From Phycisphaerales bacterium (GTDB taxonomy: Bacteria > Planctomycetota > Phycisphaerae > Phycisphaerales > UBA1924): a stretch of DNA of 48,921 nucleotides. Both the position numbers and the translations under genes were made by a program. The notes under the pieces were generated by a model. The model saw only the letters and a list, made by a program, of their open reading frames with translations. It did no database searches and was not told the origin of the DNA. This document shows positions 7,611 through 16,781 of the stretch, one piece after another (position 1 is the stretch's first letter; every line of letters begins with the position of its first letter). The stretch is taken from NCBI GenBank assembly GCA_040221175.1, contig JAVJVK010000012.1:1-48921 (forward strand), read 5' to 3'.

Positions 7611-10600
7611 ATGAGTGGCCAACGTACCGGTTCGTCCCGCCACGCCAAGTCCACCTTCGGCCTTGGCCGTCTCAGTTCGCTGTATCGCTCGGCCGGCAAG
7701 GCCCTGAGCCAGCAAGGGAGCACCGAGCGTTCCGGCACGGGCCAGATCGTCGAGCAGTTGGAAGCCCGCATCCTGCTGGGTGGCGACCACCCGAGCTTCG
7801 AATTGCCGCTGACGCCCACCTCGGGCACCGAGATCGTGCTCGACGGCATGACCGGCGAAGGCACGGTCGATGGCGAGATCGAGGACGTCACGCCCGCGCT
7901 GGCCGACGATCTGTTCCGCTTCACGGCCCCGCAGACCGACTTCGTGACCGTTTGGGCCGACACGCTCAACGTGGCGGGCGGCTCCGACCTGGACTCGCGC
8001 GTCGAGATCTACGACATCGACGGCATGTTGGTCGCGCAGGGATCCTCGCAGGGCGAGTTGTCCGACGGGCTGTTCACCGATGGCTGGGCCGGGTTCCTGG
8101 CCGAGGCTGGCGAGACCTACTTCGTTCGCGTGCTCAGCGACGTCGACAACGCCGGCCAGATGACCACCGGCGAGTACACCGTGCGGGTCGACGCCATCAC
8201 GAACACCGACCTGGTGATCGAGACTGATCCCATGCCCACGCCCCCGGCCCGATTCGGCGCCGGCTCGGCCGCGGGCAGCCTGACGATGGTCGGCGAGGAC
8301 GTGGTCTACCGGATCGAGGCTGGCAGCGACAGCGCGTTCAACTCGCTGGCGACGTTCTACGCCGCCCTTCCCGCGATGCCGCCCTCGCAGCTCGACACCC
8401 GGATCGACATTTACGACGAGCAGGGTCGCTTCGTGGCCGGCGACAGTGATACGGGCCGTTTGCTCACCGGCTTCGAGGTGGTCGAGTCGGCCGCCGACGC
8501 CGTGTTCTACGTCCGCGTGCGCAGCGACCGCTTCGATTCGACCGATCCGAGGTCGACGGGCGCCTATCAGCTCAACGCCGAAATGGCGGCGACGACGGTC
8601 GATATCGACCCGGTCATCCGCCGTGGCCAGGTGACCGACGCCATCTCCAGCGCGTTCGACACGCGCATCTACCGATTCACCACGCAGGGCTCGGGACTGA
8701 CCTTCGTCGGCGCGGTGGGCACGGGCCTGGTGCCGCTGCCCGAGCCCGCAGTTCGCCTGTACGACAGCAACGCCACGCTCGATGGCTTCAGCGACCTGGC
8801 CGGCATTGCCGACCTGCAGATCCAGCTCGATGGCAACACCGAGTACTTCGTTGTTGTTGAAACCTTCGACAACCCGCCCGGCGGCCAGTACGACCTGCTG
8901 ATCGAGAGCAACCACACCTTCCTGCCGACGCAGGACGTGGATGATCACGTCGATCGCCTGGAAGGCGATGATCCCGATGGCAACCCCATCGAGTTCTCTC
9001 CCGGCGAGGGCTACACCAACCCCGATCAGTTTGATCTGGTCCGGCGCCAGTTCGATGCCGCCACGCCGCTGCGATTCAGCGATCCCTTCCTCTACACCCG
9101 CACGTTCGTCGACCCCAACGGGCTCTTCGACGACGTCGTGAACCCGGTGGCCGATCGCTCCTACGTGCAGCAGGCCCTGGGCACCGGACGCATCCACAGC
9201 TTCGGCGACACCGACCTGTTCCAGTTCACGCTTCCCGTAGACATGCTGGGCGACTACGCCGGCGACGATGACGATGCGGGCGACGCGCTCTTTGCCGGCG
9301 GCGAGGGCTCGTTCATCATCAAGGGCACCGACAACGACACCGGTGGCCCGATCACGCGCGACTTCCTGGGCATCTGGGATGCGCAGGACTGGTGGCCCGT
9401 CCGCGCTGGCGTCGACATGACGATCTACACGATGACGACCTGGGAGTACGATCCCTCGGCCGACATCGGCGGCACGGCGCTCATCCTGGGTGGTGAGTTC
9501 CAGTTTGCCGACTTCCAGGCCGCTCCGTTCATCGCGGCGTATGCCTACGACCCGACGCCCGGCGTCGAGGAATACGTGCTCACGCCGCTCGCGGGCGGGC
9601 TCGACGGCGCGGTCTTCGACTTCGGCGTCTTCGACCTGGACCCCGAGGACGACATCGAGAGCCAGCTCATCGTGGGCGGCGAGTTCACCGGCGGCATCCG
9701 CTCGTACACCGTCCAGCCGGGCGACTTCATCGCCGATGGCGCCTTTGCGCCGCTGCCGGCCCCGGCTCCGCCGGCCGGCGGCAACGTTTACGCCATCGAG
9801 GTATGGGATCCGGCCGATCCGGAGATGGGCGATCCCAACGAGTTGGGCCTGTACTACGCGGGCGACAGCGGCGTGGTGCGATCGGTGGTGCTCGAAGACG
9901 ATGGCCTGGCCGTCGGACCGACCATCAACATCGGCCTTGGCGCCGGCGATGGCATCGTACTGGACATGAAGACGATCCTCATCCCGCAGGACGAGGGCGA
10001 TCCGATCCAGGCCATGGCAATTGGCGGTACCTTTGATGATGTCGAAGGCAACGGCGCGAACAACGTGGTGCTCGTGAGCGTCGACCCCGGCGCCGCGATG
10101 GGACCCGGCGAGTTCGATTTCGACATCATGGGCGGCGGCGTCAACGACACCGTTCGCGCCCTGGAAGCCTGGGACCGCGACGGCTCGGGCGAGGACCTGT
10201 TCGACGAGTTGATCGTCGGCGGCGACTTCACGGCGACCGACTTCGGCCAGCCCCTGGGATTCATCGGCTCGTTCGTTCCCGGTGGCGGGTGGACGTCCCT
10301 GGGCTCGGACCTGCCCTTCGGCGGTCCGATCGACTTCAACGCTCCAGTGCACAGCCTTGTCGTGTTCGTGGACCAGGAATTCGGCGTGGGTTCGGCGCCG
10401 TTTGCCGAGAACCCCGTGCTGTATGCCGGCGGCGAGTTCACGCTTGCCGATGGCCAGACCGTCTCGCGCATGGCCCAACTCACGTTCGATACGGCGCTGC
10501 TGGTGTGGACGTGGACGCCCATGGGGCTGGGCTCGACCGACACGGTCTTCGCGCTGCAGAACTTCAACGATGAACTGCCCGGCGTGTGGGACCGCGACGA

Positions 10601-13600
10601 CCGGCCTGCGACGCGTGTCTCGCTGGTTGTCAGCCCCGACTTCCTGCCCGGTGCGCAGACTTTCGTTCGCATTTACGACTCGGCCTTCCGCGTGGTGTAT
10701 ACCAACGACACCATCGCACCGCCGTTCCCCGATCCCTCGGGCGCGTTCGATCCGTCCATCCAGGGCTCGGAGTTCAGCGCCGACGATTTGGTCATCGACA
10801 TCGGCGACGGCCAGGAATCGCAGTTCTGGGCCGGCGAGAAGTACTACCTCGAGATCAGCTCGGTGGGTGGCAACGGCCGCTACAACGTGTCCATGATCGT
10901 CGATGCGCTGCCGCCCGACGTGGACGGCGACGGTACGTTCGACGACGTCATCAGCCAGTATGCCGAGCCGGGCGGCCTCGACCTGATCCGCTCGGAGTTC
11001 GACGCGGCTCCCGAGATCGTGCTGGGCTCGACCGGCGCCGGTGACGGCCGGAACTTCCTGGGCTTGCCCAACGCCGCGTACCAAGTGCGTCAATACGACG
11101 TGACGCCCAGCGGTTTCCTGGTGACGCAGTACCAGGAACTGGGCGCCATCGAGCGCATCGAAGACTTTGACATCTACTTCTTCCGGGCGCCCGACAACGG
11201 GATGACCGAGATTCGCCTCGCGACCCAGCAGATCACCGATGAATTCGTCGAGGACATCGTTGATCTGAATGTCTTCCCGCCGGCGCTCGACCGCCGCATC
11301 GTCAACAAGACCTACGACAGCCCGCTGGACGGCAAGATCCGCGTGTTCAACAACGACCTCCAGCTGCTGGCCACCAACAACGATAATGAGGGCTTTGCCG
11401 GCGTTCGCCAGGAGCAGCCGATTGGCACGCTCGACCTGACCGGCGACAACGCCGACTTCTTCTACGGCGACAGCGGCAACGGCGAGATCGAGGGCCGCGT
11501 GTTCAACAACGTCGACCCACGCGTGGTGGTGCCCACCGAGCGTGGCGAGGTGTACTTCATCGTGGTCGAAAGCGGCCAGCTCGACGCCTACTCGAGCGAT
11601 CCGGACCTGGTCGACTGGCGTCGTGCCCTCGGGTCGTACGAACTGCTGATCAACAGCTCGCCGAACCTCGAGTTTGCCGACGACCACCAGGACTTCAGCC
11701 CGCTGTTCTTTGACTTCTACACCTACGACACGCCGCTGGCCATCGACGAGATGGGCCAGGGCGAGATCCGCGGCGAGATCCGAACCCGCTCGGGTGGGGT
11801 CGAGGACAGCGACGCGTTCTTCGCGTATGCCGTGGGTACCGGAGACGTGACCGTCACGGTCAGCGCCGATGTGCCCACCGAGTTCCAGCCTCGCGTGACG
11901 ATCTACGACAGCGAGGGCAACGTTCGCGTGAACCCGACAGCGGCTACGCGGACCGCGCCGGCCGAAGTCACGTTCTTCGCCAACAAGGGCGATCAGTACA
12001 TCATCCGCGTGGACGCGAACGTGGGCCTGCAGGGTCAGTACACCGTCGAGGTCGACGGCGCACCGGCAGCCGACGACTACGCCGACGCGCATCGCCCGAT
12101 CGACGCCACGGAGATCGAGATCCTTGACTTCCTGGGCCTGGGAGAGATCTCGGGTGCCATCGAGAACCCGGGTGACACTGATATCTTCCGCTTCACGACG
12201 CCCGGCTACGACGAGCTGACCATCGACGTCGAGTCGACCAGCTTTGGCTTTGACCCGCTGGTCCGCGTGTACGAGGTGAGCGAGGATCCTGCGGGCAACC
12301 AGATCTTCCTGCAGATCGCGTTCAATGACAACATCAACGCCGGTACCGTGAACTCCCGCGTGACGTTCCCGGTCACCGGCGCCGATCGCACGTCGTCGGC
12401 GACGATGCGGACGTACAACGACTACTACATCGTGGTCGAGGGTGCCGATCAGCAGGGCAGCAGCGGCACCTACGACCTGACCATTACCTCGACGCCCACC
12501 GACGACCATCCCGACGAGGGCGAGTTCGCCTTCGCCTCGCCCCTGAACGTTGCGCCGCTGACCGGCCAGGGCGAGCGTGCGGGCGTCATCGAGACTTCCG
12601 ACGACACCGACCTCTTCGTGTTCACCGCTCCTGGCGGCGGCGAGGCACTGCTCTCGGCCGTCAGCAACGAGTTGAGCACCCTGCGTCCGACGATCCGGGT
12701 GTTCGACGCCGACTTCAACCCGGTCATCAACCTGGGCACCGGTACCGATGCAACGGTCATCGGCCCCGACGCGATCTTCTCGGCCGCGAGCTTCCGCTTC
12801 GACGTGACCCGCTCGGCCCAGTACTACGTGCTGGTCGGCAGCGATGGCACGGGCGGCGTGACCACCGACACCGGGTCGTACTCGCTCAACGCGACGACGC
12901 CCACCGCCGACGAGACGCCCAACGAGGGCGAGTTCGAGATCGCTCGCGAGATCGGTCTTTCGACCGAGACGGGCGATGGCCAGGCCGACGGCATCATCGG
13001 CACGGTGAACGATACCGACCTGTTCTTCTTCGACACCATCGTCGATGCATCCACGACGCCCCAACAGCACGTCGTGCGGGTCGATGCGACGGACGAGATG
13101 GTGACCCCGGTGCTGAGCGTCTTCGACGCGGGCACCAGCCTGCTCACGCAGATCGTCGACGGCGGCGCGGGCGATCTCGCGCCCGAGGCGGGCGTCATCG
13201 AGACCAACATCGTGGCGTCGGGCATGCCCGGCCAGCGATTCTTCCTGCTCGTTGAGCTCGACGATTCGAGCATGTTCCCCACCGGGGCCTACACGGTTTC
13301 GATCGATGGTCCGACGCCCGACGTCATCCCGACGCCCGGCGATGACCACGCCAACCGCGGCCAGTTCAGCCAGGCAACCGTCATCGAACTCGATGAGCGC
13401 ACCGGCAACGCCGAGATCACCGGCCGCATCGACCCGGCGCGCGACAGCGACCTGTTCCGCATCAACCCATTGGCTGGCGGCCGGACCTTTGTCCAGGTCG
13501 TCACGCCCACCGGTGCGTTGCTCGACGTCGACCTCACCGTGTTCGAGCAGGTCGGCGGGGGCGCCACGCCCGCGCAGATCGCCAAGGACACCACCGGGTT

Positions 13601-15077
13601 CCAGGGCGTCAACGCCTCGGTCGAGTTCGACATCGCCGGTGCTGGTACGCCCTACTACCTGCTCGTCAGCGGCCTGAACTCGGCCACGGGCGAGTACACC
13701 CTGCGGATCGACACGCAGCCCGAGACGTTCTTCCTCTACTACCCCGAGGGCTTCGTCAACGATTCGATCAGCGAGTACGTGTCGATCAGCAACCCCAGCC
13801 AGAGCCAGTCGGTCAGCTATACCATCCGCCTGTACTACGAAAACCCCGATCTTGGCGAGATGACCCTCGTCGAGAACGAGACGCTCGAGCCGGGCAGCCG
13901 TGGCGGCGTCACCATCGCCGACCGTGGGCAGTTCATCTTCCCCGGCGTGGCGACCGACGAGCCCTACTCGATCGTGATCGAGTCAGATGGCCAGCTCGGC
14001 GCAACGCTCTCGCACTACGACTTCGAGGGTGCCGTGGGCGAGGCGTTCACGCCCGTCACCAGCGACACCTGGGCCTTTGGTCGCCTGGAGCGCAGCCCCG
14101 GGCAGGTCGAGTCGTTCCTGGTCTTCTTCAATCCCAACGACCACGACGTGGTGGTGACCCTGAGCACCGTCGTTGCCGGCAGCGAAGTGCAGATCCAGCA
14201 GACCGTCCAGGCCTCCAGCCGAGGCGGTTGGGAGTTGAGCAACCTTGGTCAGCTCCCGCTTGGCGTGTTCGGCGCCACGCTCACCAGCGAGCCCGCCGAT
14301 GGCTCCATTACCGAGAGCATCGGCATCGTCGCCGCCCTCAGCCAGTATGACCTGGTGAACGGCGAGGCATTCGGCGTGCTGGGTGACCCGACCGGTGGGG
14401 CCACCTTCAACGTGGTGCCCAGCTTCACCTCGGGCGCCGAGGTGACGGGCGAACTCGTCCTCTACAACCCCAACGATTCGATCGCTACGGTCACCATTAC
14501 GAGCGACTACATCACCGCGCCGCTGCCGAACGTCCGCGTGTCGCGCGAGATCGGTGCGGGCCAGACGGTCGTGCTCCGTGCCGCGGACCTCAGCCTGGCT
14601 GCGGACGTGTCCGCCGGCCTGACCATCGAGTCGAGCCTGCCGCTGGCGGGCGTCTCGCTCGAGCGTCAGAACGGCGACGCCAACGCGATCGCCACGCAGA
14701 ACACCGCCGCGTCCACGTGGTTCTTCGGTGACGCATTCCTCAACAGTGCCGAGGCTGGCCTGACGTACTTCGAAACGCTCAGCTTCTTCAACCCCACGGG
14801 CGAGTCGATCGCGGTCGAGATCACCCTGTTCTTCAACGATGGCTCCACCGAGAACACCGTGCGTCAGGTGGGTGCCGGCGGGTTCAACAACCTGCGTCTG
14901 GACACCTTCGCCCCGATCATCGATCGTCAGGCCCTGAACTTCTTCTCGATCCAGGTGAGCTCGAACCTGCCCATCATCGCTTCGCTGACTCACTACGACC
15001 TGGTGCTCGACGGTGGTTGGACCAACGCCGGCGCGCCGCTGGGCCTGACCAACCCGCTCGAGCGCATCATCACCTGA
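7611..15077 (+). CDS. giant planctomycetal surface protein, 2488 aa, GGEF-strand repeats and PPC-type domains
   Basis: The N-terminus lacks a normal signal peptide but carries the planctomycetal extracytoplasmic motif at residues 50-59 (LEARILLGGD). Residues from about 625 to 960 contain at least five repeats built on [IL]-x-G-G-[ET]-F, resembling delta-60/beta-propeller blades. Later come beta-sandwich modules of the pre-peptidase C-terminal (PPC) kind, each with a motif like G-x-I-x-x-x-x-D-T-D-[IL]-F-x-F, near residues 524, 1387, 1514, 1657, 1792 and 1937. From about 2040 to the end are several copies of a different beta module (EGFVNDSISEYVSISNPS type) found in other secreted proteins. 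Composition is very acidic and Cys-poor, as in secreted calcium-rich adhesins. No protease or other enzyme motif is visible. It is monocistronic and followed by a strong terminator. Adhesin or cell-surface matrix protein is the likely role. Confidence 0.88.
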   Translation: MSGQRTGSSRHAKSTFGLGRLSSLYRSAGKALSQQGSTERSGTGQIVEQLEARILLGGDHPSFELPLTPTSGTEIVLDGMTGEGTVDGEIEDVTPALADDLFRFTAPQTDFVTVWADTLNVAGGSDLDSRVEIYDIDGMLVAQGSSQGELSDGLFTDGWAGFLAEAGETYFVRVLSDVDNAGQMTTGEYTVRVDAITNTDLVIETDPMPTPPARFGAGSAAGSLTMVGEDVVYRIEAGSDSAFNSLATFYAALPAMPPSQLDTRIDIYDEQGRFVAGDSDTGRLLTGFEVVESAADAVFYVRVRSDRFDSTDPRSTGAYQLNAEMAATTVDIDPVIRRGQVTDAISSAFDTRIYRFTTQGSGLTFVGAVGTGLVPLPEPAVRLYDSNATLDGFSDLAGIADLQIQLDGNTEYFVVVETFDNPPGGQYDLLIESNHTFLPTQDVDDHVDRLEGDDPDGNPIEFSPGEGYTNPDQFDLVRRQFDAATPLRFSDPFLYTRTFVDPNGLFDDVVNPVADRSYVQQALGTGRIHSFGDTDLFQFTLPVDMLGDYAGDDDDAGDALFAGGEGSFIIKGTDNDTGGPITRDFLGIWDAQDWWPVRAGVDMTIYTMTTWEYDPSADIGGTALILGGEFQFADFQAAPFIAAYAYDPTPGVEEYVLTPLAGGLDGAVFDFGVFDLDPEDDIESQLIVGGEFTGGIRSYTVQPGDFIADGAFAPLPAPAPPAGGNVYAIEVWDPADPEMGDPNELGLYYAGDSGVVRSVVLEDDGLAVGPTINIGLGAGDGIVLDMKTILIPQDEGDPIQAMAIGGTFDDVEGNGANNVVLVSVDPGAAMGPGEFDFDIMGGGVNDTVRALEAWDRDGSGEDLFDELIVGGDFTATDFGQPLGFIGSFVPGGGWTSLGSDLPFGGPIDFNAPVHSLVVFVDQEFGVGSAPFAENPVLYAGGEFTLADGQTVSRMAQLTFDTALLVWTWTPMGLGSTDTVFALQNFNDELPGVWDRDDRPATRVSLVVSPDFLPGAQTFVRIYDSAFRVVYTNDTIAPPFPDPSGAFDPSIQGSEFSADDLVIDIGDGQESQFWAGEKYYLEISSVGGNGRYNVSMIVDALPPDVDGDGTFDDVISQYAEPGGLDLIRSEFDAAPEIVLGSTGAGDGRNFLGLPNAAYQVRQYDVTPSGFLVTQYQELGAIERIEDFDIYFFRAPDNGMTEIRLATQQITDEFVEDIVDLNVFPPALDRRIVNKTYDSPLDGKIRVFNNDLQLLATNNDNEGFAGVRQEQPIGTLDLTGDNADFFYGDSGNGEIEGRVFNNVDPRVVVPTERGEVYFIVVESGQLDAYSSDPDLVDWRRALGSYELLINSSPNLEFADDHQDFSPLFFDFYTYDTPLAIDEMGQGEIRGEIRTRSGGVEDSDAFFAYAVGTGDVTVTVSADVPTEFQPRVTIYDSEGNVRVNPTAATRTAPAEVTFFANKGDQYIIRVDANVGLQGQYTVEVDGAPAADDYADAHRPIDATEIEILDFLGLGEISGAIENPGDTDIFRFTTPGYDELTIDVESTSFGFDPLVRVYEVSEDPAGNQIFLQIAFNDNINAGTVNSRVTFPVTGADRTSSATMRTYNDYYIVVEGADQQGSSGTYDLTITSTPTDDHPDEGEFAFASPLNVAPLTGQGERAGVIETSDDTDLFVFTAPGGGEALLSAVSNELSTLRPTIRVFDADFNPVINLGTGTDATVIGPDAIFSAASFRFDVTRSAQYYVLVGSDGTGGVTTDTGSYSLNATTPTADETPNEGEFEIAREIGLSTETGDGQADGIIGTVNDTDLFFFDTIVDASTTPQQHVVRVDATDEMVTPVLSVFDAGTSLLTQIVDGGAGDLAPEAGVIETNIVASGMPGQRFFLLVELDDSSMFPTGAYTVSIDGPTPDVIPTPGDDHANRGQFSQATVIELDERTGNAEITGRIDPARDSDLFRINPLAGGRTFVQVVTPTGALLDVDLTVFEQVGGGATPAQIAKDTTGFQGVNASVEFDIAGAGTPYYLLVSGLNSATGEYTLRIDTQPETFFLYYPEGFVNDSISEYVSISNPSQSQSVSYTIRLYYENPDLGEMTLVENETLEPGSRGGVTIADRGQFIFPGVATDEPYSIVIESDGQLGATLSHYDFEGAVGEAFTPVTSDTWAFGRLERSPGQVESFLVFFNPNDHDVVVTLSTVVAGSEVQIQQTVQASSRGGWELSNLGQLPLGVFGATLTSEPADGSITESIGIVAALSQYDLVNGEAFGVLGDPTGGATFNVVPSFTSGAEVTGELVLYNPNDSIATVTITSDYITAPLPNVRVSREIGAGQTVVLRAADLSLAADVSAGLTIESSLPLAGVSLERQNGDANAIATQNTAASTWFFGDAFLNSAEAGLTYFETLSFFNPTGESIAVEITLFFNDGSTENTVRQVGAGGFNNLRLDTFAPIIDRQALNFFSIQVSSNLPIIASLTHYDLVLDGGWTNAGAPLGLTNPLERIIT

Positions 15078-15113
15078 CGCCTCGTTCGGATCGGTCTGCG
15101 ACAATTGAAATAG

Positions 15114-15153
15114 CACACGCCCCCGGGAATCGCTTCCGGGGGGCGTTGTGTTT
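15114..15153. terminator. strong bidirectional terminator after the giant gene
   Basis: A long GC-rich stem (CACGCCCCC...GGAA with TTCC...GGGGGGCG) closes on a TCGC loop and is followed by TTT. Read on the opposite strand it is followed by an AT-rich stretch. It separates the giant gene from the convergent rhodanese-like gene. Confidence 0.8.
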
Positions 15154-15177
15154 ATGGTCTCGGAATGTTCGATCGGC

Positions 15178-15660
15178 TCAGGGCACCGGGCGACGGACGT
15201 CGCGAGGCGTGGGCTTGGGGGCCTCGTTCACGGGCTGGCCCTGGGCGATCGGGAACCCGGCGTCGGACCACTCCACCACGCCCCCGCCGAACAGACGCGT
15301 CTGGTCATATCCGAGCACCAGCAGCCGCTTGGTCATGGCCCGCCCGGATAGGGCGCCAGGGCCTTCGGCATACACGATGATGTGCTCGTACTGGCTCACG
15401 TTCGGGTCCGTGCGAGACTGGAGCGCCAGGTCTGGCAGCGTTACGTGGACGGCGCCGGGCAGCCTTGCCCCCTCGAACGCATCCCGGCGGCGGGGGTCGA
15501 CGAGCATGAGCAGTGGCTCGTCGGGGTTCTCCTGCTGTTCGAGCCAGAGCAAGCGAACCTCGGTCAGCGACACGTTTTCGATGTCGGCGTCGGTGATGCC
15601 CATGTTGCAACCGCCAGCGGCGACCGCCAGGCACAGCCCGAGGGCGGACGCATGACGCAT
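15178..15660 (-). CDS. rhodanese-fold lipoprotein without the catalytic cysteine
   Basis: 160 residues from the ATG at 15660; an upstream ATG at 15696 is in frame but would lengthen the leader. The N-terminus is a lipoprotein signal with a possible lipobox A-A-G-G-C (Cys18). The remainder has rhodanese features: L-M-L-V-D-P-R (usual LIDVR), GARLPGAVHV (usual GHIPGA) and a GYDQTRLFGGGVVEWSDAGFP C-terminus (usual GG...W...G.P). The active-site loop, normally C-x-x-G-x-R-S after the IVVY strand, reads Y-A-E-G-P-G-A-L-S-G-R, with Ala in place of Cys. It is probably a binding or scaffold domain on the periplasmic side. It is divergent from the DsbD-like gene. Confidence 0.8.
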   Translation of the reverse strand: MRHASALGLCLAVAAGGCNMGITDADIENVSLTEVRLLWLEQQENPDEPLLMLVDPRRRDAFEGARLPGAVHVTLPDLALQSRTDPNVSQYEHIIVYAEGPGALSGRAMTKRLLVLGYDQTRLFGGGVVEWSDAGFPIAQGQPVNEAPKPTPRDVRRPVP

Positions 15661-15710
15661 GGCGTTTCGCGGATCGATCGCAGTTGTAGGGGGCATCCTG
15701 TATCCTTGTG

Positions 15711-15733
15711 TTTCCGTTCCGGAACCTTGGAAA
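15711..15733. promoter_or_regulatory. nested palindrome in divergent intergenic region
   Basis: TTTCC-G-TTCC faces GGAA-CCTT-GGAAA, with the perfect 10-bp centre GTTCCGGAAC at 15716-15725. It lies in the 95-base gap between the rhodanese-like gene (-) and the DsbD-like gene (+), a natural position for an operator controlling both. A TATCCT hexamer lies just upstream. No regulator is identified. Confidence 0.4.
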
Positions 15734-15755
15734 TATTGGCTGGGTGGGTCACGTT

Positions 15756-16724
15756 ATGCGATCACCCGTCTCGCGGGATCAGCCGGAGGTGCGCTTGGAC
15801 ACAACGCCTGCAATCGTCGCGATCTTGGCAACCCTGGCGGCGTCTGCCCTGCCCGCCGTGGCCCAGGATGCCGAAGACGTCTCCAAGGTAGAACTGATTG
15901 CAGAGGCAGCCGAGGTGCATCCGGGGCAGACGGTATTGCTTGGCCTTCGCTTCGAGTTGGCCGACCACTGGCACATCTATTGGGACGGACGCAACGATAC
16001 CGGCTTTGCCCCCATGGTGGACTGGACGGTGCCCGAGGGTGTGAGCGTGGGCCCCATGCTCTGGCCCGCACCGCAGCGATACGTGTCGCCCGGCAACATC
16101 CTGGACCATGTCTACGAGGGGAGCCCGACGATCCTGGTGCCCGTGACGATTTCACCCGACGCGGCAGCCGGCACGAGCCTGGCAATCTCTGGCGAAGTTG
16201 AGTGGCTGGTGTGCAATGACATCTGCCTGCCCGGCTTCGGCCCGGTGTCCACGGAACTGAACGTTGTAGCACCTCAGGGCGATGCGGGCGAAGAGCAGGG
16301 CCGCCTGTCGACTAACTCCGACTTGGGCAAGGCGGCCGCGAAGCTGCCGGAGCCCATTACAGAACAAACCGCTCCGGAAGAGCTTTCGCTGCATTGGAGC
16401 GATGAGGCGGTGAGCGTTCGATTTGCGGGCGCCTCGGCGATGGCGTTCTACCCCGCCATGGCCTCGGCCTCGCTCGTCTCGACGCTCGACGACGGACAGG
16501 TCGAGCGTGACACGCTCATGCTCCGGCTTGCACCGGCAGAGCGCGACCTTTCGACGGCCGACGAGCGACGCCTCGTGGGCGTTCTGGAGGTGCGTCGCGG
16601 CGATGGACCGGCCTCGTGGTATCAGATCGACTTCGGACCCGATGGCCTGAAGTCGCCCGAGAATGCACGGATTCTGACTCGTGTCCGCCAGCGCGTGGGG
16701 CAAAGCTCTGCGCGAGGCGGTTGA
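15756..16724 (+). CDS. stand-alone DsbD N-terminal (alpha) domain protein
   Basis: 322 residues from the ATG at 15756. An alternative TTG start at 15795 has a far better ribosome site (GGAGG, five-base spacing) and would give a 309-residue protein starting just before the signal peptide ending in PAVAQ. The mature part resembles DsbD's periplasmic N-terminal domain: HWHIYWDGRNDTG, then the redox pair in V-C-N-D-I-C-L-P-G (Cys153 and Cys157 from the ATG). In DsbD this domain passes electrons to partner proteins; here the membrane and thioredoxin domains are missing. The next gene, 57 bases on, is a redoxin, so the two may act together on exported thiols. Confidence 0.82.
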   Translation: MRSPVSRDQPEVRLDTTPAIVAILATLAASALPAVAQDAEDVSKVELIAEAAEVHPGQTVLLGLRFELADHWHIYWDGRNDTGFAPMVDWTVPEGVSVGPMLWPAPQRYVSPGNILDHVYEGSPTILVPVTISPDAAAGTSLAISGEVEWLVCNDICLPGFGPVSTELNVVAPQGDAGEEQGRLSTNSDLGKAAAKLPEPITEQTAPEELSLHWSDEAVSVRFAGASAMAFYPAMASASLVSTLDDGQVERDTLMLRLAPAERDLSTADERRLVGVLEVRRGDGPASWYQIDFGPDGLKSPENARILTRVRQRVGQSSARGG

Positions 16725-16781
16725 TAAACCATTGCATCGAAACCGGCCGAACACCCGGCCCAGAGGAACAAGGAGCCCGAC

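Noticed and set aside
7485-13349. 1954-codon open frame antisense to the giant surface gene
   Set aside because: It mirrors the codon bias of the sense gene (GAC, GTC, GGC and CTG give few antisense stops). Its product is a low-complexity Arg/Val/Asp/Gly-rich sequence without domains, and the sense frame has clear domains.
15756-16724. Full-length DsbD
   Set aside because: No membrane domain or C-terminal thioredoxin domain follows the N-terminal domain; the next gene is a separate redoxin with its own signal peptide.
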